DNA of 64,000 nucleotides, from positions 372,001 through 436,000 of the forward strand of contig CAKQGN010000001.1 of NCBI GenBank assembly GCA_934233745.1, written 5' to 3'. The notes below the pieces were generated by a model, which made no database searches, had not been told where the DNA came from, and worked only from the letters and a program-made list of their open reading frames with translations. The translations under genes and the position numbers were made by a program. Shown here piece after piece: positions 44,081 to 52,257 of the stretch. The DNA comes from an uncultured Clostridia bacterium (GTDB taxonomy: Bacteria > Bacillota > Clostridia > Christensenellales > CAG-917). Each line of letters starts with the position of its first letter. Position 1 is the stretch's first letter.

Positions 44081-46225
44081 ATGGACGAATTGCTTGTAAA
44101 ACTCAGAAAAACCTATCCTACAAATTATGCGGAAATAAAAAAAGCGCATGATTTTGCCGAGGAAGCGCACCGCGGACAAAAGAGAAGTTCGGGGGAGGAT
44201 TACTTTATCCATCCCTGCGCGGTCGTTGAAATTCTCGCGGATTTCGGCTTTGACTCATCAACGGTCATAGCCGCGTTTTTGCATGACGTTTTGGAAGATA
44301 CGTCCGTCACGTATGACGAACTGCGCGAGCAATTCGGCGACGAGATTTGCGAGCTTGTCGAAGGCGTAACAAAACTCGACAAACTTCAATTTGTCAACAG
44401 AGAAGAGGCGCAGGCGGAAAATTTCAGAAAGATTTTCGTCGCAATGGCAAAGGATTTGAGAGTTATCATCATCAAACTCGCCGACCGTTTGCACAATATG
44501 CGCTCCCTTCAGTATTTGCCCGAAGAAAAGCAAAAACGCATTGCAAAAGAGACGCTCGATATTTATGCTCCGCTTGCTGGCAGACTGGGTATTTCCTTCT
44601 TCAAGTGCGAACTCGAAGATTTGTCGATGAAATACCTGTTGCCGACGGAGTATAAATACATTGCCGAAAACGTTGCGAAAAAGAAGTCCGAAAGACAAGG
44701 TTTTCTTGACGCAATTTGCAAACAAATCGAGGACAAGCTCAAAGAAATGGGCATACACGGCGAGGTGAACGGCAGACCGAAACACTTTTATTCCGTGTAC
44801 AAAAAAATGCATAATCTGCATATCGATATAGATCAGATTTACGACTTGCTTGCCGTCAGAATCATAGTTGACACCGTCAAGGACTGCTACACTATGCTCG
44901 GCGAAATTCACACGATGTGGAAGCCTATGCCGGGGAGGTTCAAGGACTACATCGCAATGCCCAAGGCAAACAACTATCAGTCACTGCACACCACCGTCGT
45001 GACGCAGTACAACGAAACTTTCGAGATTCAAATCCGCACTTACGAAATGCACAAAGTGGCGGAATACGGCGTTGCGGCGCACTGGAAATATAAAGAGGGC
45101 ACGACGGGCAAGGACAGCGAGCTTGACAGCAAAGTGCGTTGGCTACGCGAGGTTATGGACGCTCAAAAGGATATCGACGGCGCAAAAGAGTTTATGGACG
45201 CCGTCAAAATCAACGTCTTTGACGATGAGGTTTTTGTGTTCACGCCAAAGGGCGACGTTTTCGATTTGCCGGTAGGCTCCACGCCTTTGGATTTGGCGTA
45301 CAAAATTCACTCGGCAATCGGCAATAAGTGCATCGGCGCGAAAGTCAACAAGCGTATGGTGCCGTTTTCCACAAAACTTCAAAACGGCGACATCGTTGAA
45401 ATTATCACCTCCAATTCCTCAAAAGGTCCGAGTCTTGACTGGCTCAAGTACGTGCATACCGCGTCGGCACGCTCCAAAATCCGCGCGTACTTCAAAAAGG
45501 AAAAGAAGGACGAAAATATCGCTCGCGGCAAGGATATGCTTGAAAAAGAGGCCAAACGCAGAGGGTACGCTCTTGCGGATATATTTACGCCCGACATTTT
45601 GTCAAGCATTCTTCAACGACACGCAATGAGCAGTGAAGACGACTTGTATGCCGCTGTCGGTTTCGGCGGTCTTACGACAAGTCAGGTTCTCACAAAAATC
45701 ATTCAGGACTTCAAAAAAGAAGACCACACGCTCATATCGCAAGACGTCGCAAACATACCGATCACCGAGCAAAAACCGAGAAAACACTCAAAGAGCGGCG
45801 TTTTGGTCAACGGCAACGCAAACTTCACAGTGCGTATGGCGCAGTGTTGTTCGCCTGTGCCGGGTGACGATATTGTCGGCTATATCTCGCGCGGAAGAGG
45901 CGTTTCGATACACAGAAAAGATTGCCCCAACGTCAAAGGGATGGAAGACGAAAGACTCATACAAGCCAGTTGGGACATCGACGGTGAGGAAAGATTCAAC
46001 GCAACTCTTACGCTCATTTGCGAAAACAAGGGCGGTTTGCTTGCGACAATCACGGCGCATATCGCAAACGCAAGGCTCGGTATATCCGCCGCAAACGTGC
46101 GCGTCGACGAGAAAGCGGGTATTGCGGAAATCCTCGTTACGGTGCAAATCACAAAGGGTAGCGAACTCGAAGAGCTTGTAAAACAACTCCGCTCGATAGA
46201 CGGCGTTATCGAGGTGAGAAGATGA
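44081..46225 (+). CDS. rel: Bifunctional (p)ppGpp synthetase/hydrolase (RelA/SpoT family)
   Basis: The 714-aa protein makes and degrades the stringent-response alarmones. The HD hydrolase domain has HRGQKR and FLHDVLEDT (near 69-77) and the synthetase domain has GRPKHFYSVYKKM (near 240). TGS (VFVFTPKGDV, near 389) and a C-terminal ACT domain with a preceding CCxPVPGD block follow. The HD motif looks intact, so both activities are expected. The start is ATG 44081; an upstream TTG adds an implausible extension. The downstream MBL gene overlaps by 4 bases. Confidence 0.95.
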   Translation: MDELLVKLRKTYPTNYAEIKKAHDFAEEAHRGQKRSSGEDYFIHPCAVVEILADFGFDSSTVIAAFLHDVLEDTSVTYDELREQFGDEICELVEGVTKLDKLQFVNREEAQAENFRKIFVAMAKDLRVIIIKLADRLHNMRSLQYLPEEKQKRIAKETLDIYAPLAGRLGISFFKCELEDLSMKYLLPTEYKYIAENVAKKKSERQGFLDAICKQIEDKLKEMGIHGEVNGRPKHFYSVYKKMHNLHIDIDQIYDLLAVRIIVDTVKDCYTMLGEIHTMWKPMPGRFKDYIAMPKANNYQSLHTTVVTQYNETFEIQIRTYEMHKVAEYGVAAHWKYKEGTTGKDSELDSKVRWLREVMDAQKDIDGAKEFMDAVKINVFDDEVFVFTPKGDVFDLPVGSTPLDLAYKIHSAIGNKCIGAKVNKRMVPFSTKLQNGDIVEIITSNSSKGPSLDWLKYVHTASARSKIRAYFKKEKKDENIARGKDMLEKEAKRRGYALADIFTPDILSSILQRHAMSSEDDLYAAVGFGGLTTSQVLTKIIQDFKKEDHTLISQDVANIPITEQKPRKHSKSGVLVNGNANFTVRMAQCCSPVPGDDIVGYISRGRGVSIHRKDCPNVKGMEDERLIQASWDIDGEERFNATLTLICENKGGLLATITAHIANARLGISAANVRVDEKAGIAEILVTVQITKGSELEELVKQLRSIDGVIEVRR

Positions 46226-46902
46226 CTTGCCCGAAGTTTTTTCATTTGTATACCGGACCGCTTGACGTCAATACGTATATTGTGATAAACGGAAACAGCG
46301 GTTTTGTAGTCGATCCGGGCGGAAACGCCGAGGATATTTTTGCGATTTTCAAAAAACAAAAGGCGAAAATCGAAGCGATTTTGCTTACGCACGGACATTT
46401 TGACCATATCGGCGGCGTTGCAGAGCTATGTCGCCTTGCAAGCAAAGACGAAAACGGAAATGAGAATTTGCAAAACGCTCCTGCCGTGTTTTTGCACAAA
46501 GACGATCTTGAAAAAATAGGCTCGTACAAAAATTTGGGCTTTTCTATGGGAATAAATCCCGAAAAGTTTACTCCGGACGTGTTGCTGAACGGTGGCGAAA
46601 CCCTCAAAATAGCAGGACTCGACGTCAATGTCATTCATACGCCGGGGCATTCAAAAGGCGGCGTTTGCTATGTTGTCGACAACAAAATTTTTGTGGGCGA
46701 CACGCTGTTTTTTATGTCTTTCGGGCGCACGGATTTTTATGACGGAAACGCAAAAGATCTCAAAAATTCCATTGTAAACAAACTTTTTACGCTCAAAGGC
46801 AACTATACCGTTTTGCCCGGACACGGTGAGCCTACAACCCTCGATTTTGAAAGAGTAAACAATCCGATTGTCGAAGATACACCGCATATAACTGCCGATT
46901 GA
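46222..46902 (+). CDS. MBL-fold metallo-hydrolase (glyoxalase II-like)
   Basis: This 226-aa zinc hydrolase has the THGHFDHIGG motif near residue 56, a GH-S-KGG element (near 144), VGDTLF with the bridging Asp (near 159), and the C-terminal PGHG. It resembles the YqgX/GloB-like group. Substrate is not determinable; hydroxyacylglutathione-like thioesters are one option. It is coupled to rel and precedes hemZ, the order found in many clostridia. Confidence 0.9.
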   Translation: MTCPKFFHLYTGPLDVNTYIVINGNSGFVVDPGGNAEDIFAIFKKQKAKIEAILLTHGHFDHIGGVAELCRLASKDENGNENLQNAPAVFLHKDDLEKIGSYKNLGFSMGINPEKFTPDVLLNGGETLKIAGLDVNVIHTPGHSKGGVCYVVDNKIFVGDTLFFMSFGRTDFYDGNAKDLKNSIVNKLFTLKGNYTVLPGHGEPTTLDFERVNNPIVEDTPHITAD

Positions 46903-46909
46903 CCTCATT

Positions 46910-48319
46910 ATGATCGATTTTTCAATTTCAAACGAAGAATATCTCAACGACCTTGCGGAACTTATAAGACTGTTTGAATCTCGCTCCGACGAGAACATTT
47001 CGCTTGCCGTCGAATACGAAAATACAGACGGCGTTTTCAAGGTGAGAATCACGTCGGACAAATTTGACGGTTTTGTCAAAAACTATGCGTTTAAGATTGA
47101 AACTGACAGCGAACTCGAACGCAAGAGAGTGGAAAAACGCTACCTTAAAATAGCTATTTATCGCACGTTGAGTTTCCTTTTGAACGTCAATCTTCCATAC
47201 GGTTGCCTTACGGGTATTCGCCCGACAAAACTATATTGTGAAATTGAAAACGATACGGATAGATATGCGAAATCGGCGCACGACGTCTTTTTGAAAGACT
47301 ACAGTGTAAGCGAAGGAAAGGTGGAACTTATCGAAAAAATCGTAGAAGTTCAAAAGCCGATAAGAAACAAATCGTCACGACAGTTCGACGTGTTCGTTTT
47401 CATCCCGTTTTGTCCGACAAGATGCGCGTATTGCTCGTTTGTCAGCCTGCCCATAGACAAACAAAAAAAACTTATCGAACCCTATGTCGATTGTCTTGTG
47501 CGCGAGCTGGAACAAACAAGGCAAATCATCGAGAAAAAACGTCTTAAAATCAGGGCGGTGTACGTCGGTGGAGGTACGCCCACGTCCATCGGTGCGGAGT
47601 TAATGGACAAAGTGCTTGAAAAATGTCATTTCGGCGCAAAAGAATTTACCGTCGAAGCGGGACGTCCCGACACCATAAACGACGACATCGTGCGCGTTTT
47701 GCAAAAGCACGGCGTGAGCAGGGTTTCCGTAAACCCTCAAACTTTCAACGACAAAACCCTTGAAATCATCGGTCGCAAGCACAAGAGTGCGGACACCTAC
47801 AACGCATATATGCTTGTCAAAGACAAGTTTGACGTAAATATGGATTTGATTGCATGTCTGCCGGGCGAAACGCTAAACGACTTTAAGCGTAGCGTCGATA
47901 TCGCAGTCGCATTGAATCCCGCCAACGTCACCGTACATACGCTTTATATGAAAAAAGGCTCTGCGCTCAAACAGGCGGGCTATGACAACACCGATTTCGA
48001 AACCGCCTCGCAAATGGTGGATTACGCCTACAAAAAACTTACGTCGGCAGGGTATGAGCCATACTACATGTATCGCCAGAAATATACCAGCGGCAATCTT
48101 GAAAACGTGGGTTACGCCAAGCCGAAAAAAGCGTGCGTCTACAACATAGACATTATGGAGGAAGATACGTCCATTATTGCAAACGGCGCGAACGGAATAT
48201 CAAAAAAATGGAATAAAAAGAAAAATCTGATAACTCGTTGCGCAAATTACAAAGAACCGATAGAGTATATAAAGCACATAGACGAAATGCTGAAGCGGCA
48301 GTATAATTTTTGGCTGTGA
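46910..48319 (+). CDS. hemZ: Oxygen-independent coproporphyrinogen-III oxidase-like radical SAM protein HemZ
   Basis: This 469-aa radical-SAM protein has a 4Fe-4S site CPTRCAYCSF (CX3CX2C, near 168). Further elements are YVGGGTPTSI, VEAGRPD and SVNPQTF with the catalytic-core glycines, and a HemN-like C terminus (YYMYRQK). The ~150-aa N-terminal part is typical of HemZ rather than HemN. In HemZ-type proteins heme synthesis itself is not always shown; alternative radical chemistry is possible. Confidence 0.93.
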   Translation: MIDFSISNEEYLNDLAELIRLFESRSDENISLAVEYENTDGVFKVRITSDKFDGFVKNYAFKIETDSELERKRVEKRYLKIAIYRTLSFLLNVNLPYGCLTGIRPTKLYCEIENDTDRYAKSAHDVFLKDYSVSEGKVELIEKIVEVQKPIRNKSSRQFDVFVFIPFCPTRCAYCSFVSLPIDKQKKLIEPYVDCLVRELEQTRQIIEKKRLKIRAVYVGGGTPTSIGAELMDKVLEKCHFGAKEFTVEAGRPDTINDDIVRVLQKHGVSRVSVNPQTFNDKTLEIIGRKHKSADTYNAYMLVKDKFDVNMDLIACLPGETLNDFKRSVDIAVALNPANVTVHTLYMKKGSALKQAGYDNTDFETASQMVDYAYKKLTSAGYEPYYMYRQKYTSGNLENVGYAKPKKACVYNIDIMEEDTSIIANGANGISKKWNKKKNLITRCANYKEPIEYIKHIDEMLKRQYNFWL

Positions 48320-48532
48320 CCGAATTTGATACGACACTGCGTCGAACATAGTCGACCGAAAGAGAGTAAAATATTTTTAATACTAATATTTTTTGTCAAA
48401 TTGTCAAAATCGATTTACATAAAAATTTTTATATGTTAATATTCAATGGTACTTTCGACGAGGTTGCGACAAAACTCCGAGTCGCTACTTGGTTGAAAGC
48501 GAATTATTTATCCAACGAAGGAGGCAAAAACA
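48320..48532. other. Promoter and leader region of rpsO
   Basis: No gene. It contains the rpsO promoter and a potentially structured leader (about 48449-48500) with ctttc/gaaag and gcgac/gtcgc pairings, compatible with S15 autoregulation. The structure does not match one I can name with certainty. Confidence 0.45.
48414..48442 (+). promoter_or_regulatory. rpsO promoter
   Basis: TTTACA (48414-48419), 17-base spacer, TAATAT (48437-48442), in an AT-rich tract. It leaves a leader of about 85 bases. Confidence 0.6.
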
Positions 48533-48796
48533 ATGGATAAAACAACAAAACAAGAAATCATCGCAAAGTACGCTCGCAAAGAAGGCGACACGGGTTCTCC
48601 CGAAGTTCAAATCGCTCTTTTGACAGCTCGTATTTCAGAACTCACCGAACACCTCAAGAATCACCCCAAGGATCATCACAGCCGTCGCGGTCTTCTTATG
48701 ATGGTCGGTCACAGAAGAAGTCTTCTCAACTATCTCAAAGAGATGGACATCGAAAGATATCGTACAATCGTATCTGCTCTTGGTTTGAGAAAGTAA
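48533..48796 (+). CDS. rpsO: 30S ribosomal protein S15
   Basis: The 87-aa protein binds the three-way junction of 16S rRNA early in 30S assembly. The block EGDTGSPEVQIALLTARI and the DHHSRRGLLMMVGHRR RNA-binding segment are standard, as is its position upstream of pnp. A strong AAGGAGG site precedes the ATG. Confidence 0.97.
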   Translation: MDKTTKQEIIAKYARKEGDTGSPEVQIALLTARISELTEHLKNHPKDHHSRRGLLMMVGHRRSLLNYLKEMDIERYRTIVSALGLRK

Positions 48797-48802
48797 AAAA
48801 CA

Positions 48803-48832
48803 TCGGGTGCTTTTACCGCACCCGTTTTTTTT
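48803..48832 (+). terminator. Terminator between rpsO and pnp
   Basis: Stem cgggtgc with gcacccg followed by eight T. Classic rho-independent form; may also act as an attenuator for pnp. Confidence 0.9.
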
Positions 48833-48925
48833 GGAATAAACGCACATCTGTGCGGGAAAAATAAAAAATAAACCGCTTTTTGCGGAGAATAAGGGAATGA
48901 CGGAATTCCCAGAAGGAGAAATTTT

Positions 48926-51046
48926 ATGGAAAGAAGAATTTTCAAGACAACGGTAGGCGGCAGAGAAATGACCGTCGAAACAGGCGCATACTGCTCGCAA
49001 TCCAACGGCTCTTGCATCGTGCGTTGCGGCGACACGGTTGTTATGGTCAATGCGACTATGAGCAAAGCTCCCCGTGACGGTATGGACTTTTTCCCTTTGA
49101 GCGTTGACTACGAAGAGAAAATGTACGCAATCGGCAAAATCCCCGGCGGATTCAAAAAGAGAGAGGGCAGAGCAAGCGACAAGGCAATCCTTACATCACG
49201 TCTTATCGACAGACCTATTCGTCCGCTTTTCCCCAAGGGACTTTACAACGACGTTACGGTCATCGCAACGGTTTTGTCAGTGGACACAAACATTCCGCCT
49301 GAAGTTTTCGGCATGATCGGCTCATCCGTTGCGCTTTCGATAAGCGACATTCCTTGGGCAGGCCCCACGGGCTCGGTCGTAGTCGGTATGGTGGACGGCG
49401 AGTACGTCATCAACCCCGACAGCGCACAACGCGCAAAATCTCGTCTTACCCTCAACCTCAGCGGCACGAAAGACGCAATCATGATGGTTGAAGCGGGCGC
49501 AGACGTCATCACCGAAAAGGAAATGCTCGGCGCAATTATGTTCGGTCACGAAGAAATCAAAAAAATCGTGGCTTTCATCGAGGAAATCCAAAAAGAAGTC
49601 GGCAAGCCCAAACTCGATATGGACCTCGAACATATCCCCGACAATATCAACGAGGCAGTCAGAGCTTATGCAAACGAAAAGATGGACTATGTTCTCGAAG
49701 CGTTTGACCGCTATGAAAGAGAGGAGAGAGAGGACGCACTCAACGTTGACGTGCTTGCTCACTTTGCAGACGATTGGAGCGACGAGCCCAAGAAAACCAA
49801 ATTCATCCTCGACAGCCTCTACTATCTCAAGAAAGAGAAAGTCCGCGCAAAGATTCTCGACGGCGGCGTACGTCCCGACGGCAGAACTCTCACCGAAATT
49901 CGTCCTATCTGGTGCGAAGTGGGTATGCTCCCGCGCGTTCACGGTAGCGCAGTGTTCACAAGAGGACAAACTCAAGCTCTCACCACTTGCACTCTCGGCA
50001 CGATAAGCGAAGCTCAAAAGCTCGAAGGTCTTGACGACGATTACTACAAGAGATACATGCATCAATACAACATGCCCGGTTACTCCACAGGCGAAGCAAA
50101 GGCTCTCAAGAGCCCCGGTCGTCGTGAAATCGGACACGGCGCACTTGCAGAACGCGCTCTCGAACCCGTGCTTCCTTCCGAAGAGGAGTTCCCGTACGCA
50201 ATCCGCACGGTATCCGACATTTTGAGCTCCAACGGTTCGACTTCGCAAGCATCCGTTTGCGGCAGCACGCTCGCACTTATGGACGCAGGCGTTCCCATCA
50301 AAGCACCCGTCGCAGGCATCGCAATGGGACTTATCAAGAACGAAGAGAGCCACAAAGTTGTGGTTTTGACCGACATCCAAGGTCTTGAAGACTTCCTCGG
50401 CGATATGGACTTCAAAGTCGCAGGTACGACGGAAGGTATCACCGCAATCCAAATGGATATCAAAATCAAGGGTATCGATGAGGAAATCCTCACCCGTGCG
50501 CTTGAACAAGCAAGACTCGGCAGACTCGAAATTCTCGGCAAGATGCTTGCAACTCTTCCTGCTCCGAGAGCAGAACTCAGCAAGTTTGCACCCAAGATCG
50601 TGTCCTTTGCAATCGATCCCGACAAGATTCGCGACGTCATCGGCACGGGCGGCAAGACCATCAACAAGATCATCGAGGATACCGGCGTCAAGATCGACAT
50701 CAACGACGAAGGCACAATCTTCATTGCATCAAGCGACGACGCTGCTATCAGAAAAGCTCGCACCATCATCGAAAACATCGTCCGCGACGTTGAAGTCGGC
50801 GACGTCTATGAAGGCAAAGTCACCAAGATTATGGAAAACGATAAAGGTCAATTCGGTGCGTCCGTCAACTTTGCTCCCGGCAAAGACGGCATGATCCACA
50901 TCTCCAAACTTTCCGACCAACGTGTCGAAAAGGTCACCGATGTTGTCAATGTCGGCGACATCGTTCTTGTCAAAGTCATCAAGATTGACGAGAAACACAG
51001 AGTTGATTTGCGCCTCAAAGAAGTTCTCTCTAAAGCCACCAATTAA
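48926..51046 (+). CDS. pnp: Polyribonucleotide nucleotidyltransferase (PNPase)
   Basis: This 706-aa 3'-5' phosphorolytic exoribonuclease has two RNase PH folds (GGREMTVETG at the start and RPDGRTLTEIRP near 315), the active-site DIQGLEDFLGDMDFKVAGT block near 480, a KH domain (IRDVIGTGGKTIN near 571) and an S1 domain (VYEGKVTKIMENDKG near 630). It forms trimers and cooperates with RNase Y in mRNA decay. GAAGGAGA site before the ATG. Confidence 0.97.
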   Translation: MERRIFKTTVGGREMTVETGAYCSQSNGSCIVRCGDTVVMVNATMSKAPRDGMDFFPLSVDYEEKMYAIGKIPGGFKKREGRASDKAILTSRLIDRPIRPLFPKGLYNDVTVIATVLSVDTNIPPEVFGMIGSSVALSISDIPWAGPTGSVVVGMVDGEYVINPDSAQRAKSRLTLNLSGTKDAIMMVEAGADVITEKEMLGAIMFGHEEIKKIVAFIEEIQKEVGKPKLDMDLEHIPDNINEAVRAYANEKMDYVLEAFDRYEREEREDALNVDVLAHFADDWSDEPKKTKFILDSLYYLKKEKVRAKILDGGVRPDGRTLTEIRPIWCEVGMLPRVHGSAVFTRGQTQALTTCTLGTISEAQKLEGLDDDYYKRYMHQYNMPGYSTGEAKALKSPGRREIGHGALAERALEPVLPSEEEFPYAIRTVSDILSSNGSTSQASVCGSTLALMDAGVPIKAPVAGIAMGLIKNEESHKVVVLTDIQGLEDFLGDMDFKVAGTTEGITAIQMDIKIKGIDEEILTRALEQARLGRLEILGKMLATLPAPRAELSKFAPKIVSFAIDPDKIRDVIGTGGKTINKIIEDTGVKIDINDEGTIFIASSDDAAIRKARTIIENIVRDVEVGDVYEGKVTKIMENDKGQFGASVNFAPGKDGMIHISKLSDQRVEKVTDVVNVGDIVLVKVIKIDEKHRVDLRLKEVLSKATN

Positions 51047-51061
51047 CGCCTAACATTGTCA

Positions 51062-51122
51062 ACAGCCCCTTGTCCCGAAATCACGTACGCTTTGTACGTT
51101 GGGTTTTGGTTCAAGGGGCTGT
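51062..51122 (+). terminator. Long imperfect hairpin terminator after pnp
   Basis: Outer 11-bp stem (51062-51072 with 51112-51122), then an inner stem closing on acgtac/gtacgt with loop gcttt (51089-51093), followed by a T-rich tract. It shares layout and loop with the hairpin at 63878-63940 while both stems differ in sequence. Confidence 0.75.
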
Positions 51123-51352
51123 TTTCGCGTTATGCATTTAATCGGATGGCTTTGGAGAGAACTTCATATGAGTCTATCGCACTTAGGACACATGTAAGTT
51201 GAGAGAAGAATAACGACTGCAACAAACACTCGTTCAAGATATTATTATATACGGTATGTGACCATTCGGAGTGCGTCTTGCGGTTTGATTGCCACCTCGC
51301 ACCGTTTGTTGCTCATCGCAATGACGTAAGGAAGATTTGAATTACCGAAACT

Positions 51353-51465
51353 CACACAAAGTGTGAATATCATTTTTTTCGAAAGAAAAAAATATCACTT
51401 GCGCAAAGCGCAAATATCACTGCGTCGATGTCGCAATATCACTCTTGCAAAGCAAGAATATATAG
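51353..51465. repeat. Array of short hairpins separated by an ATATCAC spacer
   Basis: Five small hairpins (51353-51365, 51373-51392, 51399-51413, 51421-51435, 51443-51457) differ in stem sequence but mostly have an aaa or gaaa loop. They are joined by almost constant spacers aatatca or atatcac. The arms are complementary within each unit, while units are unrelated to each other. This is not a CRISPR array, because the spacers are constant and the hairpins vary. Confidence 0.85.
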
Positions 51466-51493
51466 AAAAGCAATGCCTTGGCATTACTTTTCT
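51464..51493 (-). terminator. Terminator of the deacetylase-like gene
   Basis: Stem of about 13 bp with one mismatch and loop tt, overlapping the last codons of the minus-strand gene and followed by an AT-rich run on that strand. Confidence 0.65.
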
Positions 51494-52209
51494 ATTACAT
51501 TGCTTACAATGTCCGTTTTGAGGTTTTGAGATTTAATGTATTCGAGTATTTTCGGCAGGGCGGTTACGGTTGCGTCGGTGGGGTGCATAAGAATTATATC
51601 GCCCGATTTTATGTTTTTTGTCGCGCGCTCGTAAATTATGTTCGGGTTGTGGTCGCGCCAGTCTATTGTGTCGCGAGTCCACATAATCACCGTGTAGCCG
51701 AGGTCTTTGCAGGCGGAAAACATTGCGTTTGACATACTTCCGCTCGGTGGCGCGAATAACTTTGAGTTTTTGTAGTCGGGGAGAGAGGAAAGCGAAGAAT
51801 CTATCACTTTTTCGGTGATATAAATTTCCTCTTTGTTACGTTTTTCGTTGAGTTTTGCATGGTTCAGATGCGAATAACCGTGGTTGCCGATTTCGTGGCC
51901 GCATGAGGCGAGTTTCAGAAGGGTATCACCGTTTCGTGCAGCCCAGCAACCGCCGACGAAAAACGTTGATTTGAAGTTGTATTCATCCAGTATTTCGGCG
52001 ATTTTTATTACGTTGTCGGTACTCTCGTACACATTGAACGTCAACGCAACGCAACCGCCGTCGGTATTGCCGTTGTACACGGCGTTGTTGACTTGCTCTA
52101 TGGTTGTTTCACCGGGGTATGCAGCCACGAAAGATACGCCGAAAACAAGCAAAAGTATCGACACTATGACAAAATTTGCGCAAAAATTTCGGAACCTTGT
52201 TTCATTCAT
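51484..52209 (-). CDS. Polysaccharide deacetylase-like (NodB-fold) exported protein
   Basis: The 241-aa protein has an N-terminal hydrophobic helix (residues ~8-30), a signal or anchor, then a NodB fold. Present are GHEIGNHGYSHLNH (metal-binding His pair), TRDTIDW and ILMHP. Motif 1, normally TFDDG, reads ALTFNVYE. The R-P-P-Y segment reads FAPPSGS. The catalytic Asp is therefore replaced by Asn. It resembles the PdaB-like group, where motif 1 is already atypical. It may have weak or no deacetylase activity on peptidoglycan or other glycans. The start ATG 52209 precedes the hydrophobic helix; longer frames overlap the divergent peptidase. Confidence 0.8.
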   Translation of the reverse strand: MNETRFRNFCANFVIVSILLLVFGVSFVAAYPGETTIEQVNNAVYNGNTDGGCVALTFNVYESTDNVIKIAEILDEYNFKSTFFVGGCWAARNGDTLLKLASCGHEIGNHGYSHLNHAKLNEKRNKEEIYITEKVIDSSLSSLPDYKNSKLFAPPSGSMSNAMFSACKDLGYTVIMWTRDTIDWRDHNPNIIYERATKNIKSGDIILMHPTDATVTALPKILEYIKSQNLKTDIVSNVIEK

Positions 52210-52229
52210 ACCATAAAATATGATTGCGA

Positions 52230-52251
52230 CTTTCAAACTATGTGATATAAT
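52230..52251 (+). promoter_or_regulatory. Promoter of the M16 peptidase, leaderless geometry
   Basis: A strong TATAAT at 52246-52251 has a weak -35 region (TTGCGA about 16 bases upstream, 52224-52229). The predicted transcription start falls on the A of ATG 52258, 7 bases after the -10 hexamer. Confidence 0.55.
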
Positions 52252-52257
52252 ATCCGT

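Larger units (their letters stand above)
51047..51483. other. Gene-free region with long terminator-like hairpin and hairpin array
   Basis: Contains the long hairpin 51062-51122 after pnp and the hairpin array 51353-51465. The middle part (about 51130-51350) shows nothing recognisable. Confidence 0.6.

Noticed and set aside
49322..50509. 395-aa minus-strand ORF opposite pnp
   Set aside because: Antisense shadow of a clearly conserved PNPase gene.
51353..51465. CRISPR array
   Set aside because: The constant element is only ~7-8 bases and the variable parts are self-complementary hairpins; no cas genes are present.
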